DNA from: Piscinibacter sp.
GTDB lineage: Bacteria > Pseudomonadota > Gammaproteobacteria > Burkholderiales > Burkholderiaceae_C
Direction: 5' to 3'
Length of the DNA stretch: 64,000 bases
NCBI GenBank assembly: GCA_016706565.1
Contig: JADJJI010000001.1
Span: 558,001-622,000 of the forward strand
Part shown: positions 19,022-28,561 of the stretch, piece by piece
How positions within the stretch are numbered: position 1 is the first letter of the stretch
How the letters are laid out: every line of letters starts with the position of its first letter
Notes under the pieces: model-generated
Told to the model about the DNA's origin: nothing
The model's database searches: none
Seen by the model: only the letters and a program-made list of their open reading frames with translations
Made by a program: the position numbers and the translations under genes

Positions 19022-19503
19022 GCCGGGCCGACGAGCTGCGCGCCGCGCTGGTCCGCAACCTGGCGGACGTGAGGCTCGAGCGGCAGCAGCGCGAGCCGCT
19101 GTACGACACCTCATGCGGAGGTGTCTCCGACGGTACCGCGGCCGTCAAGCTCGGCGCCGGCTTCGACATCCTCGCGCCGGGCAAGCGCAGCTGCCCGTAC
19201 CACTTCCACCACGCGCAGGAAGAGATGTTCGTCATCCTCGAGGGAGAAGGCACGCTGCGCGTGGCCGGCGAGATGGTGCCGGTGCGCGCCGGCGACGTGG
19301 TGTTCATCCCCCCCGGCCCGATGTACCCGCACCAGTTCATCAACACCTCGGCCGCGCCGATGCGCTACCTGAGCATCAGCACGCAGGAGCGGCCGGAGCT
19401 GTGCGAGTACCCGGATTCGGGCAAGGTCGCCGGCTACACGCGCGGCCTGCGCATCATCCAGCGGCCGGCCGACAGCCTGGACTACTGGGAGGGCGAGCCC
19501 TAG
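19018..19503 (+). CDS. Cupin domain protein coupled to ureG
   Basis: The 161-residue protein has a single cupin fold. Motif 1 (about residues 55-75) includes [20 protein letters not shown] with His-His-Glu metal ligands, and motif 2 is [18 protein letters not shown]. The GTG at 19018 overlaps the ureG stop (GTGA), so it belongs to the urease operon by coupling. Function is not known; single-domain metal cupins bind small ligands or act as sugar/carboxylate isomerases or dioxygenases. It ends 14 bases from the convergent sppA stop. Confidence 0.85.
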   Translation: MSRADELRAALVRNLADVRLERQQREPLYDTSCGGVSDGTAAVKLGAGFDILAPGKRSCPYHFHHAQEEMFVILEGEGTLRVAGEMVPVRAGDVVFIPPGPMYPHQFINTSAAPMRYLSISTQERPELCEYPDSGKVAGYTRGLRIIQRPADSLDYWEGEP

Positions 19504-19517
19504 GGCCTGCCCCTCGA

Positions 19518-20549
19518 TCAGCGCAGCGGCGGCGCCATCTCGCGCAGCGCGCGCACCGCGCCGGCGCCGATCGAGGCGCCGAAGCGCTTGGCCAGCCGCT
19601 CGGCCACGTTCTCCTTGGGCGTGTAGTCGATCACCTCTTCGGCGCGGATCACCTCGCGCGCCACGAAGTCGAGGTTGCCGGTCTTGTCGGCCAGGCCGAG
19701 CTTGATGGCCTCCTCGCCGTTCCAGAACAGGCCCGAGAAAGTGTCCGGCGTCTCCTTCAGGCGCTTGCCGCGACCCTGCTTGACCACGGCGATGAACTGC
19801 TGGTGGATCTGGTCGATCATCGACTTGGCGAACGCGCGGTGCTGCTCGTTCTGCGGCGAGAACGGGTCGAGCATGCCCTTGTTCGCGCCGGCGGTGAGCA
19901 GGCGGCGCTCGATGCCGAGCTTTTCCATCGTGCCGGTGAAGCCGAAGCCGTCCATCAGCACGCCGATGCTGCCCACCAGGCTGGCCTTGTCGACGTAGAT
20001 CTCGTCGGCTGCAACAGCGATGTAGTAGGCGCCCGAGGCACACATCTCCTCGACCACCGCGTAGACCGGCTTCTTGTGCAGCGCTTTCAGGCGGCGGATC
20101 TCGTCGTAGACGATGCCGGCCTGCACCGGGCTGCCGCCGGGCGAGTTGATGCGCAGCACCACCGCTTGCGCGCCCACATCCTCGAAGGCCGATTTCAGTG
20201 CCGCGACGAGGTTCTCGGCGCTGGCCTCCGTGTCGGCGGCGATCTCGCCGCGCACCTCGACCAGGGCCGTGTGCGGCGTGCTCGGCGCGGTGGGGCCCAT
20301 GCGCGACGAGAAGGTCAGCGAGACGATGAAGAAGAGCAGCAGCAGCCAGGCGAGGCGGAAGAAGATGCGCCAGCGGCGTTCGCTGCGCCGCTCGCGCAGG
20401 AAGTCACGTGCAACCTGCTCCAGGCCAGAGGTCTCCAGCGTCGCCGGGCGTGCCGCGGCGCTGGACGGCGGGGCGGATGCCGGTGGCGGCACGCTGCCGA
20501 ATGCGGGTTCCACTCGCCCTGGGTTGCTGGGTTCGTCGGGTGTGCTCAT
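19518..20549 (-). CDS. sppA: Signal peptide peptidase SppA (short form)
   Basis: The 343-residue protein has a Pro/Ala-rich N-terminus, one transmembrane helix (about 61-80) and a ClpP-crotonase-type protease domain. Visible features are LRINSPGGSPVQAG and EMCASGAYYIAVAADEIYV with the nucleophile Ser after CA, then SLVGSIGVLMDG. The catalytic Lys is probably in the later AGANKG segment. This is the single-domain class rather than the double-length E. coli form. It degrades released signal peptides in the inner membrane. The ATG at 20549 was chosen because the longer frame overlaps the Rieske gene. Confidence 0.92.
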   Translation of the reverse strand: MSTPDEPSNPGRVEPAFGSVPPPASAPPSSAAARPATLETSGLEQVARDFLRERRSERRWRIFFRLAWLLLLFFIVSLTFSSRMGPTAPSTPHTALVEVRGEIAADTEASAENLVAALKSAFEDVGAQAVVLRINSPGGSPVQAGIVYDEIRRLKALHKKPVYAVVEEMCASGAYYIAVAADEIYVDKASLVGSIGVLMDGFGFTGTMEKLGIERRLLTAGANKGMLDPFSPQNEQHRAFAKSMIDQIHQQFIAVVKQGRGKRLKETPDTFSGLFWNGEEAIKLGLADKTGNLDFVAREVIRAEEVIDYTPKENVAERLAKRFGASIGAGAVRALREMAPPLR

Positions 20550-20577
20550 GGGAAGGCTTTCGGCCCCGGCCGACCGC

Positions 20578-20967
20578 TCAGTCGGCAAAGGCGGGTTGGG
20601 TGTCGCGTGAAGGATACCAATACACCTGGCCGTCGCGTTCCTCGACGTCGATGACGACGAGGCGGCCGCGGCCGCAGGGCCCGGCGACGCAGCGGCCGCT
20701 GGACGGCTCGTAGGCCGCACCGTGGATCGAGCACAGGATGAAGGCACGCTCGCTGTCGAGGAACTGGCCGGGCTGCCAGTCCATCTCGGCGGGCACGTGC
20801 GCACAGCGGTTCAGGTAGGCGACCACACGGCCGTCGAAGCGCAGCGCGAAGGCGCGGGCAGGCTGGCGGTACTGAAGCACGTCGAACACCATCGCATCGC
20901 CGCGCTCGGCCAGTTGCTCCGAGGCGCACAGGTGCTGCGCGTCACCGCGCTCGGCCGCCTCAGGCAT
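20578..20967 (-). CDS. Rieske [2Fe-2S] domain protein
   Basis: The 129-residue protein carries the two Rieske cluster motifs, C-x-H in NRCAHVPAE and C-x2-H in LCSIHGAAYEP, spaced about 20 residues apart, followed by the Pro-rich loop region (CVAGPCGRGRL). There is no membrane anchor or catalytic domain, so it resembles small soluble ferredoxin-like Rieske proteins. Its start overlaps the stop of the HAD phosphatase gene by 8 bases and sppA follows after 28 bases, giving an operon. A redox partner cannot be named. Confidence 0.88.
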   Translation of the reverse strand: MPEAAERGDAQHLCASEQLAERGDAMVFDVLQYRQPARAFALRFDGRVVAYLNRCAHVPAEMDWQPGQFLDSERAFILCSIHGAAYEPSSGRCVAGPCGRGRLVVIDVEERDGQVYWYPSRDTQPAFAD

Positions 20968-21622
20968 GGCGCATCAGCCAGTCGTGCAGGTCGGCGGTGG
21001 AGTGAGCCACGTAGCGGGTCTCGAAGCCGGCGAAGCTCTCGTGCGCATGCGCGCCGTAGCTCACGCCGATGGCCGCGGCGCCGGCGTTGGCGGCGAGCTG
21101 CAGGTCGTGCGTGGTGTCGCCGATCATCAAGGTGCGCTCGGGCTCCACGCCGAACTCGCTCATCAGCTCGATCAGCATCTGCGGATTCGGCTTGGACGCC
21201 GTCTCGTCGGCGGTGCGGGTGGCGTCGAACAGGCCCTGCAGCTGCACGGTCTGCAGCGCCTCGTCCAGCCCGCGGCGCGACTTGCCGGTGGCCACGCCCA
21301 GCCAGTGGTTGCGCGCCTTCAAGGCCTGCAACATCGCCAGCGTGCCCTCGAACAGCACGATCTCGTGCTGCTTCGCGAAGTAATGGTGGCGGTAGCGCTC
21401 GCCGAGCTCCTTGTAGCGCTCGCGCGGGAGGTCCGGCGCGGCATGCTGCAGCGCCTCGATCAGGCCCATGCCGATCACGTAGCTGGCATCCTTGTCGCTG
21501 GGCACCGGCACGCCCAGGTCGGCGCAGGCGTCCTGGATGCAGCGCGCGATCAGCGCAGTGGAGTCGAACAGCGTGCCGTCCCAGTCGAAGGCGATCAGGT
21601 CGAACTGCCTCGGTCGTGTCAT
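20960..21622 (-). CDS. HAD-superfamily phosphatase (phosphoglycolate phosphatase-like)
   Basis: The 220-residue protein has HAD motif I FDWDGTLFDST, the motif II region VATGKSRRGLD, motif III Lys in ASKPNPQML and motif IV MIGDTTHDLQLA, with a four-helix cap after motif I. This is the Gph/PPase subclass IA layout. The ATG at 21622 overlaps the rluC stop as ATGA, so translation is coupled. Likely reaction is hydrolysis of a small phosphate ester such as 2-phosphoglycolate or a nucleotide; the exact substrate is unproven. Confidence 0.88.
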   Translation of the reverse strand: MTRPRQFDLIAFDWDGTLFDSTALIARCIQDACADLGVPVPSDKDASYVIGMGLIEALQHAAPDLPRERYKELGERYRHHYFAKQHEIVLFEGTLAMLQALKARNHWLGVATGKSRRGLDEALQTVQLQGLFDATRTADETASKPNPQMLIELMSEFGVEPERTLMIGDTTHDLQLAANAGAAAIGVSYGAHAHESFAGFETRYVAHSTADLHDWLMRHA

Positions 21623-22608
21623 GTCGAGAGTGTGGCGAGGAAAGCCACGCATTCTGCCGGCAGGGGCGATTCGAGCTCGATCACCTCGCCGCTGGCGGGA
21701 TGCTGGAAACGCAGCCGCCGGGCGTGCAGGAACATGCGCTCGAAATGGGCCGCGCCGCGCGCCAGCGTCTTGTTGAGCGAGAAGTCGCCGTATTTGGCGT
21801 CGCCGACGATGGGGTGGCCCTCGTGCGTCAGGTGCACGCGGATCTGGTGCGTGCGGCCGGTCTTGATGGTCACGTCCAGCAGCGTGAAGTCGCGGTAGCG
21901 CTGCGCCACCTTGACCAGCGTGATCGAGCGCTTGGCTTCGTCGTGGCCGGGTTCGACGGCCCGCACGCGGCGCTCGCCCTCGCCGGTGAGGAACTTGTGC
22001 AGCGGCACGTCGATGACCTTGCGGCTGGCCGGCCAGGCGCCGATCACCAGCGCCGCGTAGGTCTTGCCCGTTTCGCGTTCGCGCAGCTGGTCCTGCAGCG
22101 CCACCAGGGCCGAGCGCTTCTTGGCGATCAGCAGCAGGCCCGAGGTCTCCTTGTCGAGGCGGTGCACGAGCTCGAGGAACTTCGCGCCCGGCCGCGCCTG
22201 GCGCATCTGCTCGATGACGCCGAAGCTCACCCCGCTGCCGCCGTGCACCGCCACGCCGGCCGGCTTGTCGACGGCGATCAGGTGCTCGTCTTCAAAGACG
22301 ACAGGAAACTCCCGCGCCGGCGCCGCTGGCTCGGCCGATCGGTCGGCCACGCGCACCGGCGGCACGCGCACCACGTCGCCGATTTCCAGCCGGGTGTCGG
22401 CGGCGGCGCGGCCCTTGTTGACACGCACCTCGCCCGAGCGGATGACCCGGTAGACGTGGGTCTTGGGCACGCCCTTGAGCAGCCGGATCAGGAAGTTGTC
22501 CAGCCGCTGGCCTTGCGAGCCCTCGTCGACCGTGAGGCGCAGCACGCTCGGGGCGTTGGCGGCCGCTGCGGCCGGCTTCGGTTTGGCCCCTATAATCGGC
22601 GCGTTCAC
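21619..22608 (-). CDS. rluC: 23S rRNA pseudouridine synthase RluC
   Basis: The 329-residue protein has an N-terminal S4 domain (QRLDNFLIRLLKGVPKTHVYRVIRSGEVRVNKGR) and an RluA-family catalytic domain with the Asp motif ELVHRLDKETSGLLLIAK. KTGRTHQIRVHL and GDAKYGD are further family motifs. It converts uridines in 23S rRNA to pseudouridine. No ATG lies near the expected start; GTG at 22608 leaves a short Ala-rich leader before the S4 domain and is preferred. It is divergent from rne, as in E. coli. Confidence 0.93.
   Translation of the reverse strand: MNAPIIGAKPKPAAAAANAPSVLRLTVDEGSQGQRLDNFLIRLLKGVPKTHVYRVIRSGEVRVNKGRAAADTRLEIGDVVRVPPVRVADRSAEPAAPAREFPVVFEDEHLIAVDKPAGVAVHGGSGVSFGVIEQMRQARPGAKFLELVHRLDKETSGLLLIAKKRSALVALQDQLRERETGKTYAALVIGAWPASRKVIDVPLHKFLTGEGERRVRAVEPGHDEAKRSITLVKVAQRYRDFTLLDVTIKTGRTHQIRVHLTHEGHPIVGDAKYGDFSLNKTLARGAAHFERMFLHARRLRFQHPASGEVIELESPLPAECVAFLATLST
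22591..22596 (+). promoter_or_regulatory. Candidate -10 box for rne
   Basis: A perfect TATAAT stands out in GC-rich DNA, inside the 5' end of divergent rluC and about 640 bases upstream of the rne ATG. A -35 element at normal spacing is weak. A start here would give rne a leader of about 630 nucleotides, as expected for a message whose 5' region senses RNase E level. Confidence 0.4.
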
Positions 22609-23234
22609 GTTGTGCTCTAAGTGCTTGATTCCACGGAGTTTAGCCTCGCAGGCCAGCGTGACGGGCCGCTCAGGAGAGCGGCCACCCGGTGATGCAACGC
22701 AACGTTGCCCGGGCGGGCGGCGTCCCCAAGTGACGCCGCGGCCCAGGGCGCGAAGCGGCAGAGCAAACGAAGAACGAACCACCCAACAAGGTTTTCGGAC
22801 AGGAGACACCCGCGGCCGAGCGTGAGGGCGAATGCCCCGCGAAAGCCGAAGTCTCCCGTCTGCGTCCAGTGATCCAGCGGATGTTGTTCCCGGTCCCCCA
22901 CCCCCCGCGCTGCGAGCGTGCGCCTGACAGGACATGGTCCTGCGCTGCGCCGTCGCTCCCGGGTTCCCGGTGGCCCAGGACCCAGGACTTTCATGCAGCG
23001 CGCGGCCGGCCCACGAGGCCTCAGCGCGCAGTGCCAACCGCCCACCCCACTGTCGCGCACGCGCCAACGCTGCCCCTGCGGCCGATCTGCTGATCGACAC
23101 CGCAACCAGGCAGTCCAGGGCGATTCCTTCCGGTTCCCACGCGTTTCTCGTGCATCGAAGCGTCGCCTCCTGCATCCGCAGGCGGTGACTGTCGATAGCG
23201 CGCCGCCCACGAAGGCGGCGCAGGAGGAGTGCAC
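22609..23234 (+). promoter_or_regulatory. Long structured leader region of rne
   Basis: These 626 bases between rluC and rne contain no convincing gene. They hold an 8-bp stem GGCCGCTC/GAGCGGCC with a 4-base loop (22664-22683) and a stem GCGGCGTC/GACGCCGC (22717-22739), then an A-rich stretch (22760-22800). The region ends in AGGAGG before the rne ATG. Long leaders of rne in other proteobacteria mediate cleavage of their own message by RNase E; the same feedback is inferred here from length and hairpins. Confidence 0.45.
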
Positions 23235-26200
23235 ATGAAACGCATGCTGATCAATGCGACGCAGCAGGAAGAGCGTCGCCTGGCGATCGTCGACGGGCAG
23301 AAGCTGCTCGACTTCGAGACCGAGATCGAAGGGCGCGAACAGCGCAAGGGCAACATCTACAAGGCCGTCGTCACGCGCGTCGAGCCTTCGCTCGAAGCCT
23401 GCTTCGTCGACTACGGCGAGGACCGCCACGGCTTCCTGCCGTTCAAGGAAATCTCCAAGAACTACTTCCGCGAAGGCGCCTCGTGCGCGACGCGAAGATC
23501 CAGGACGTCATCTCCAACGGCCAGGAACTGCTGGTCCAGGTCGAGAAGGAAGAGCGCGGCAACAAGGGTGCGGCGCTGACCACTTTCGTGTCCCTGGCCG
23601 GCCGCTACCTCGTGCTGATGCCCAACAACCCACGCGGCGGCGGCGTCAGCCGGCGCATCGAGGGCGAGGACCGCGAGGAGCTGAAGGAAAACCTCGACCA
23701 GCTCGAGTACCCCAAGGGCATGAGCCTGATCGCCCGCACCGCCGGCATCGGCCGCTCGGCCGCCGAGCTGCAGTGGGACCTGAACTACATGCTCAAGCTC
23801 TGGGAGGCCATCGACGGCGCCTCCAAGGGCGGCAAGGGCGCGTTCCTGATCTACCAGGAATCGAGCCTGGTGATCCGCGCGATCCGCGACTACTTCACCG
23901 CCGACATCGGCGAGATCCTGATCGACACCGACGACATCTACGATCAGGCGCTGCAGTTCATGACCCACGTGATGCCGGAGACGGCAAACAAGGTCAAGCG
24001 CTACCGCGACGATGCGCCGCTGTTCAGCCGCTTCCAGATCGAGCACCAGATCGAGACGGCGTTCTCGCGCACGGTGAACCTGCCCTCGGGCGGCGCGATC
24101 GTGATCGACCACACCGAGGCGCTGGTCTCGGTGGACGTGAACTCGGCGCGCAGCACGCGCGGCAGCGACATCGAGGAAACCGCGACGCGGACCAACCTCG
24201 AGGCCGCCGACGAGATCGCGCGCCAGATGCGCCTGCGCGATCTGGGCGGCCTGATCGTCGTCGACTTCATCGACATGGAAGAGTCGAAGAACCGCCGAGA
24301 GGTCGAGACCCGGCTGCGCGATGCGCTGCGCCAGGACCGCGCCCGCGTGCAATTCAGCTCGATCAGCAAGTTCGGCCTGCTCGAACTCAGCCGCCAGCGC
24401 CTGCGCCCGGCGCTCAGCGAAGGCAGCCACATCACCTGCCCGCGCTGCAACGGCACCGGCCACATCCGCGACACCGAGAGCTCCGCGCTGCAGATCCTGC
24501 GCATGGTGCAGGAGGAGTCGATGAAGGAGAACACCGCCGCCGTGCATGTGCAAGTGCCGGTGGAAGTGGTGTCGTTCCTGCTCAACGAGAAGCGCACCGA
24601 GATCACCAAGATCGAGCTGAAGCAGCGCGTCACCGTGCTGCTGGTGCCGAACAAGAACCTCGACACGCCGAACTACCGGCTCGAGCGCCTGCGCCACGAC
24701 GACCCGCGTCTGGAGAACCTGCAGGCCAGCTACACGATGATCGACGAGATGGACGAGGAAGTCGGCATCACCCGTCGCGAGAAGGCCAAGCCCAAGCAGG
24801 AGCCGGTGATCAAGGGAATCATGCCCGAGACGCCCGCGCCGCAGCCTGTGCCAAAGCCCGAACCCGTCGCGGTGGCTCCGGTGGCTGCGCCGGCGCCGGT
24901 GGCGGCGGCACCTGTGGCGGCTGCGGCCGGCACGGGCTTCTTCGGCTGGGTCAAGCGCCTGTTCGCGGCCGAGCCGAGCACGCCGGCTGCAGCACCGGCC
25001 CCGGCCGCCAAGCCTGCGGTTCCGGCTGCCGGTGAGCCGCGCCGCGAAGGCCGCGGCGAGCGTGGCGGCCGCGGTGGCCGCGACGCCAAGCGCGGAGAAC
25101 GTGGTGAGCGTGGTGAGCGCAGCGAACGTGGCGGCGAAGCGCGTGCCGACGGTCGCGGTGGCCGTGGTGGCCGCGATGGACGAGGAGAGGGCGGCGGTCG
25201 CGACGGCCGTGGCCAGCGCAACGAACGAGGCGAGCGCAGCGAGCGTCCGGAAGGTGAAGAAGCCACCGTGCGCACCGAGGCCGGCGTCGAAACGCGCGGC
25301 GAAGCGCGTGGCGAAGGCCGCCGTGGCGGTCGGGGCGAGCGTGGCGAGCGCGGTGATCGTGCCGAGCGCAGCGAGCGCCGTCCCGCACCCGAGGCGGGCA
25401 GCGCCGAGGCTGTGCCCGTGCAGCAGGCCTTCGTCGACACCATCCCGGTGGCAGAGGGTGCTGCCGAGAACGGCGAGGCGCAGGCCGAACGCAATGGCCG
25501 CCGTCGCAACCGCCGCGGACGCGGTGGCCGTGACCGTGACGAGTCGCGTGGTGCAGAGGGCGGCGCCGGCGAGACGCCGGTGAGCGCGGAAGGCGAAGCC
25601 GCTGCCGAGGCCGTGAGCAGCGAGGCCATCGAGGCCGCGCCGCAGGCTTCCGAAGGCGGCGAGGAGCGAGACGGCCGCCGTCGCGGCGGTCGGGGTGGAC
25701 GCGATCGTCAGCGCCGTGAGCGCCGTGACGAAGCCGCGCCGGGCAGCGAAGTGCCGCTCGGCGAGGGAATGTCGGCCATCGCCGAACCGGGCGCCGAGTT
25801 GGCCGAACACGCGCCGGTGGCTGCGGCCGAATCGATCGCGCAACCGGTGGCTGCGGTCGAACCGATCGCCGAGCCGCTGGCAGAAGCCTTCGTCGCGCCG
25901 TTCGTCGCAGTGCCGGTGCCGGTTGCCGCCCCTGTGGCAGCACCGGTCGCCGCCGCTTCACCAGTGGTCACGAAGGTCGAACCCTTCGTTCTGCCGGCCG
26001 GTCAACTCGCCGAGGTCGCGCAATCCGCCGGTCTGCAGTGGGTGAACTCCGACGCCGACAAGATCCGCGCCGTGCAGGAGGCGATGGCCAATGAGCCGAA
26101 GCCCGTGCACGTGCCGCGTGAGCGCAAGCCGGTGGTGGTGGCCGACGAAGGCCCGCTGGTGCTGGTCGAGACGCGCAAGGATCTCTCGCAGATCACCCTG

Positions 26201-26242
26201 CCCTTCGACCAGGCTGCGCAGGAGCCGCGCGCACCGCAGTAA
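23235..26242 (+). CDS. rne: Ribonuclease E (one single-base frameshift in this sequence)
   Basis: Joined across a frameshift, this encodes about 1002 residues. [21 protein letters not shown] opens the S1 domain, and the frame breaks near 23483 after YFREGAS. One missing G restores VRDAKIQD, the sequence expected for the family. The second part has the RNase H-like and 5'-sensor regions, catalytic Asp segments ([18 protein letters not shown]) and Zn-link [10 protein letters not shown] long disordered Arg/Gly/Glu-rich tail (about residues 600-860) and a C-terminal end (about 940-1002) follow. It is the main mRNA-decay and rRNA-processing endonuclease and degradosome scaffold. AGGAGG precedes the ATG. 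Confidence 0.93.
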
Positions 26243-26263
26243 GTACGCGCCGCCCTGTGCGAC

Positions 26264-26301
26264 ACGCCGCCGCGGCCCAGGCTTCGGCGGCGTTGTCGTT
26301 T
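26264..26301. terminator. Terminator between convergent rne and nagZ
   Basis: A perfect 9-bp stem ACGCCGCCG/CGGCGGCGT (26264-26272 with 26285-26293) is followed on the plus strand by TGTCGTTT. It lies in the 59-base gap between the convergent stops of rne and nagZ. It fits an intrinsic terminator for rne; its symmetric stem may also slow transcription from the other side. Confidence 0.6.
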
Positions 26302-27360
26302 CTAGGGCAGCCGTTCCAGCGCGCGCTGGTACAGAGGGTCGTGCATCAGGTCGTCCCAGGCCAGCGGCGCGGTCTGCGGCAGCAGGCGCTGGCGTCGCGC
26401 CTCGCTGTCGGGATCGGATTGCCAGTGGCCTTGCGCATGCTGCGCCTCCAGGCCATCGAGCAAGGCGTCGACGGCCGCACCGCCGTCCACCGACTGGTTG
26501 CACAGCAGCACGAGATCGCAGCCGGCGTCGAGCGCGATGGCGGCCGCCTCGGCATAACTCACCTCGACGCCGCCGACGCGGCGTGCCCCCTCCATGCTGA
26601 GGTCGTCGCTGAACACGGCGCCGGTGAAACCGAGCTGCAGGCGCAGGATCTCCTTCAGCCAGCGCGGCGAGAAGCCGGCCGGGTGGGCATCGACCTTCGG
26701 GTAGACCACATGCGCCGGCATCACGCTGGCCAGGCTGGTGGACAGCCACTCGTAGGGCTTCGCGTCGTCGGCGAGGATGGCCTTCAGGCTGCGCTGGTCG
26801 ACCGGCACCTCGGTGTGGCTGTCGGCCTTCACGAAGCCGTGCCCCGGGAAATGCTTGCCGCAGTTGGCCATGCCGGCCAGCAGCAGGCCATGCATCAGGC
26901 TCTTGGCCAGCATCGTGGCCACGCGCGCGTCGCGGTGGAAGGCGCGGTCGCCGATGACGCTGCTGCCGCCGTGGTCGAGGTCGAGCACCGGCGTGAAGCT
27001 GAGGTCGACGCCGCAGGCGCGCAGCTCCATGCCCAGCACCTGGCCGGCGGCGGTGGCGGCGTCGGTGGCGGTGAGCGCGTCGCGCATCCACAGTTCGCCC
27101 AGCGCGCGCATCGGCGGCAGGTGGGTGAAGCCGTCGGTGCGGAAGCGCTGCACGCGCCCGCCTTCGTGGTCGACGCAGATCAGCAGGTCGGCACGGATCG
27201 ACTTGATCTCGGCCGTCAGTTCGACGAGCTGGCGGCGCTCGGACCAGTTGCGCGCGAACAGGATCAGCCCGCCGGTCAGCGGGTGCTGCAGGCGGCGGCG
27301 GTCGTCGGCCGACAGGCTCAGTCCGGCAATGTCCAGGATGACGGGGCAATGGGGGCTCAT
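26302..27360 (-). CDS. nagZ: Beta-N-acetylhexosaminidase NagZ
   Basis: The 352-residue glycoside hydrolase family 3 enzyme has [29 protein letters not shown], the flexible loop with catalytic His in [16 protein letters not shown] and the nucleophile Asp in [12 protein letters not shown]. It removes GlcNAc from muropeptides in cytosolic peptidoglycan recycling. The ATG at 27360 overlaps the acpS stop by four bases; the longer frame has Arg-rich leader sequence. It is the last gene of the long housekeeping block. Confidence 0.95.
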   Translation of the reverse strand: MSPHCPVILDIAGLSLSADDRRRLQHPLTGGLILFARNWSERRQLVELTAEIKSIRADLLICVDHEGGRVQRFRTDGFTHLPPMRALGELWMRDALTATDAATAAGQVLGMELRACGVDLSFTPVLDLDHGGSSVIGDRAFHRDARVATMLAKSLMHGLLLAGMANCGKHFPGHGFVKADSHTEVPVDQRSLKAILADDAKPYEWLSTSLASVMPAHVVYPKVDAHPAGFSPRWLKEILRLQLGFTGAVFSDDLSMEGARRVGGVEVSYAEAAAIALDAGCDLVLLCNQSVDGGAAVDALLDGLEAQHAQGHWQSDPDSEARRQRLLPQTAPLAWDDLMHDPLYQRALERLP

Positions 27361-27758
27361 CGGTTCTCTCGGGTTTCGACGACGACGAAGCTCGCCGCGT
27401 AGTCGGTTTCGTCGGTCACGCTGACATGCGCGCGCAGGCCGCGCGACTCGAACCACTCGGCCAGCGCGCCGTGCAGGCGGATCTCGGGCTTGCCGCTGGG
27501 CGCCTTGACCACCTCGCAGTCACGCCAGGTCATGGGCATGCGCATGCCCATGCCGATGGCCTTCGAGAAGGCCTCCTTGGCCGAGAAGCGCGTGGCCAGG
27601 TAGCTGATGCCGCGCGATTCGACCTTGGCCAGGCGCTGGCGGAACACCTCGATCTCGTGCGGGCCGAGCACCTTGGCCGCGAAGCGTTCGCCGCGCCGTG
27701 CGTAGGTCTCGCGCATGCGGCGGATGTCGCAGATGTCGGTGCCGATGCCGAAGATCAT
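27357..27758 (-). CDS. acpS: Holo-[acyl-carrier-protein] synthase
   Basis: The 133-residue protein starts [15 protein letters not shown], with the Mg-binding Asp and the second motif [15 protein letters not shown], both diagnostic of AcpS. It transfers 4'-phosphopantetheine from CoA to the Ser of AcpP, whose gene lies upstream in the same block. Its stop overlaps the nagZ start and pdxJ ends 5 bases before its ATG, the common pdxJ-acpS arrangement. Confidence 0.96.
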   Translation of the reverse strand: MIFGIGTDICDIRRMRETYARRGERFAAKVLGPHEIEVFRQRLAKVESRGISYLATRFSAKEAFSKAIGMGMRMPMTWRDCEVVKAPSGKPEIRLHGALAEWFESRGLRAHVSVTDETDYAASFVVVETRENR

Positions 27759-27763
27759 GCGCT

Positions 27764-28561
27764 TCAGGCGTGGGCGCGGTGGATGCAGCGAAGGTAGTCG
27801 CGCACCGTCTCGCCGATGCCGAGCTCCAGCGCGTCAGCGATCAAGGCATGGCCGATCGAGACCTCCTGGATGCCAGGCACGGCGCGCAGGAAGTCGGTGA
27901 GGTTGTCGCGGTTCAGGTCGTGGCCGGCGTTCAGGCCCAGGCCCTCGGCCAGCGCGGCCTGCGCCGACGCGGTGAAGCCGGCCAGCACAGCGGCCTGCTG
28001 CGGCGTGCCGTGGGCACGGGCATAGGTCTCGGTGTAGAGCTCGACGCGGTCGGCGCCGGCCTCGCGCGCCCGACGCATCTGGGCTGGCTCCGGGTCCATG
28101 AACAGGCTCACGCGCAGGCCCATCGCCCGGCACTCGGCAACCAGCGGCGCCAGGCGCTGCAGGTCCTGCGGGAAGCGCCAGCCGTGATCGGAGGTCGGCT
28201 GGTCGACGCTGTCGGGAACGAAGGTGACCTGGTGCACCGGCAGGCCACGGCGCACCAAGTCGCGAACGCAGTCCATCAGGTTGTGGAAAGGGTTGCCTTC
28301 GATGTTGTACTCGGCCTGCGGCCAGGACTTCAGCAGTTCGCCGAGGTCGACGACGTCGTACGCGCGAATATGGCGCTCGTCGGGCCGTGGGTGCACCGTG
28401 ATGCCCTGGCAGCCGGCCTCCAGTGCCAGCGTGGCGGCGCGCGTCACGCTCGGGATGCCCAGCGCGCGCGTGTTGCGCAGCAGGGCCACCTTGTTGAGGT
28501 TGACCGACAGCGCGGTCATGCCGCGGTGGGCGTCGAGTCCGGTGGTCAGGAGGGGATTCAT
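27764..28561 (-). CDS. pdxJ: Pyridoxine 5'-phosphate synthase
   Basis: The 265-residue TIM-barrel protein contains [65 protein letters not shown] and [13 protein letters not shown], covering the PdxJ active site. It condenses 1-deoxyxylulose-5-phosphate with an aminoacetone phosphate to make pyridoxine phosphate. The ATG at 28561 overlaps the recO stop by four bases; an internal ATG 14 codons later nearer the conserved strand is also possible. Confidence 0.96.
   Translation of the reverse strand: MNPLLTTGLDAHRGMTALSVNLNKVALLRNTRALGIPSVTRAATLALEAGCQGITVHPRPDERHIRAYDVVDLGELLKSWPQAEYNIEGNPFHNLMDCVRDLVRRGLPVHQVTFVPDSVDQPTSDHGWRFPQDLQRLAPLVAECRAMGLRVSLFMDPEPAQMRRAREAGADRVELYTETYARAHGTPQQAAVLAGFTASAQAALAEGLGLNAGHDLNRDNLTDFLRAVPGIQEVSIGHALIADALELGIGETVRDYLRCIHRAHA

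Noticed and set aside
23462-25843. 793-codon minus-strand open frame opposite rne
   Set aside because: Repetitive Ala/Thr/Leu translation mirrors the repetitive rne tail on the other strand; no independent coding signal.
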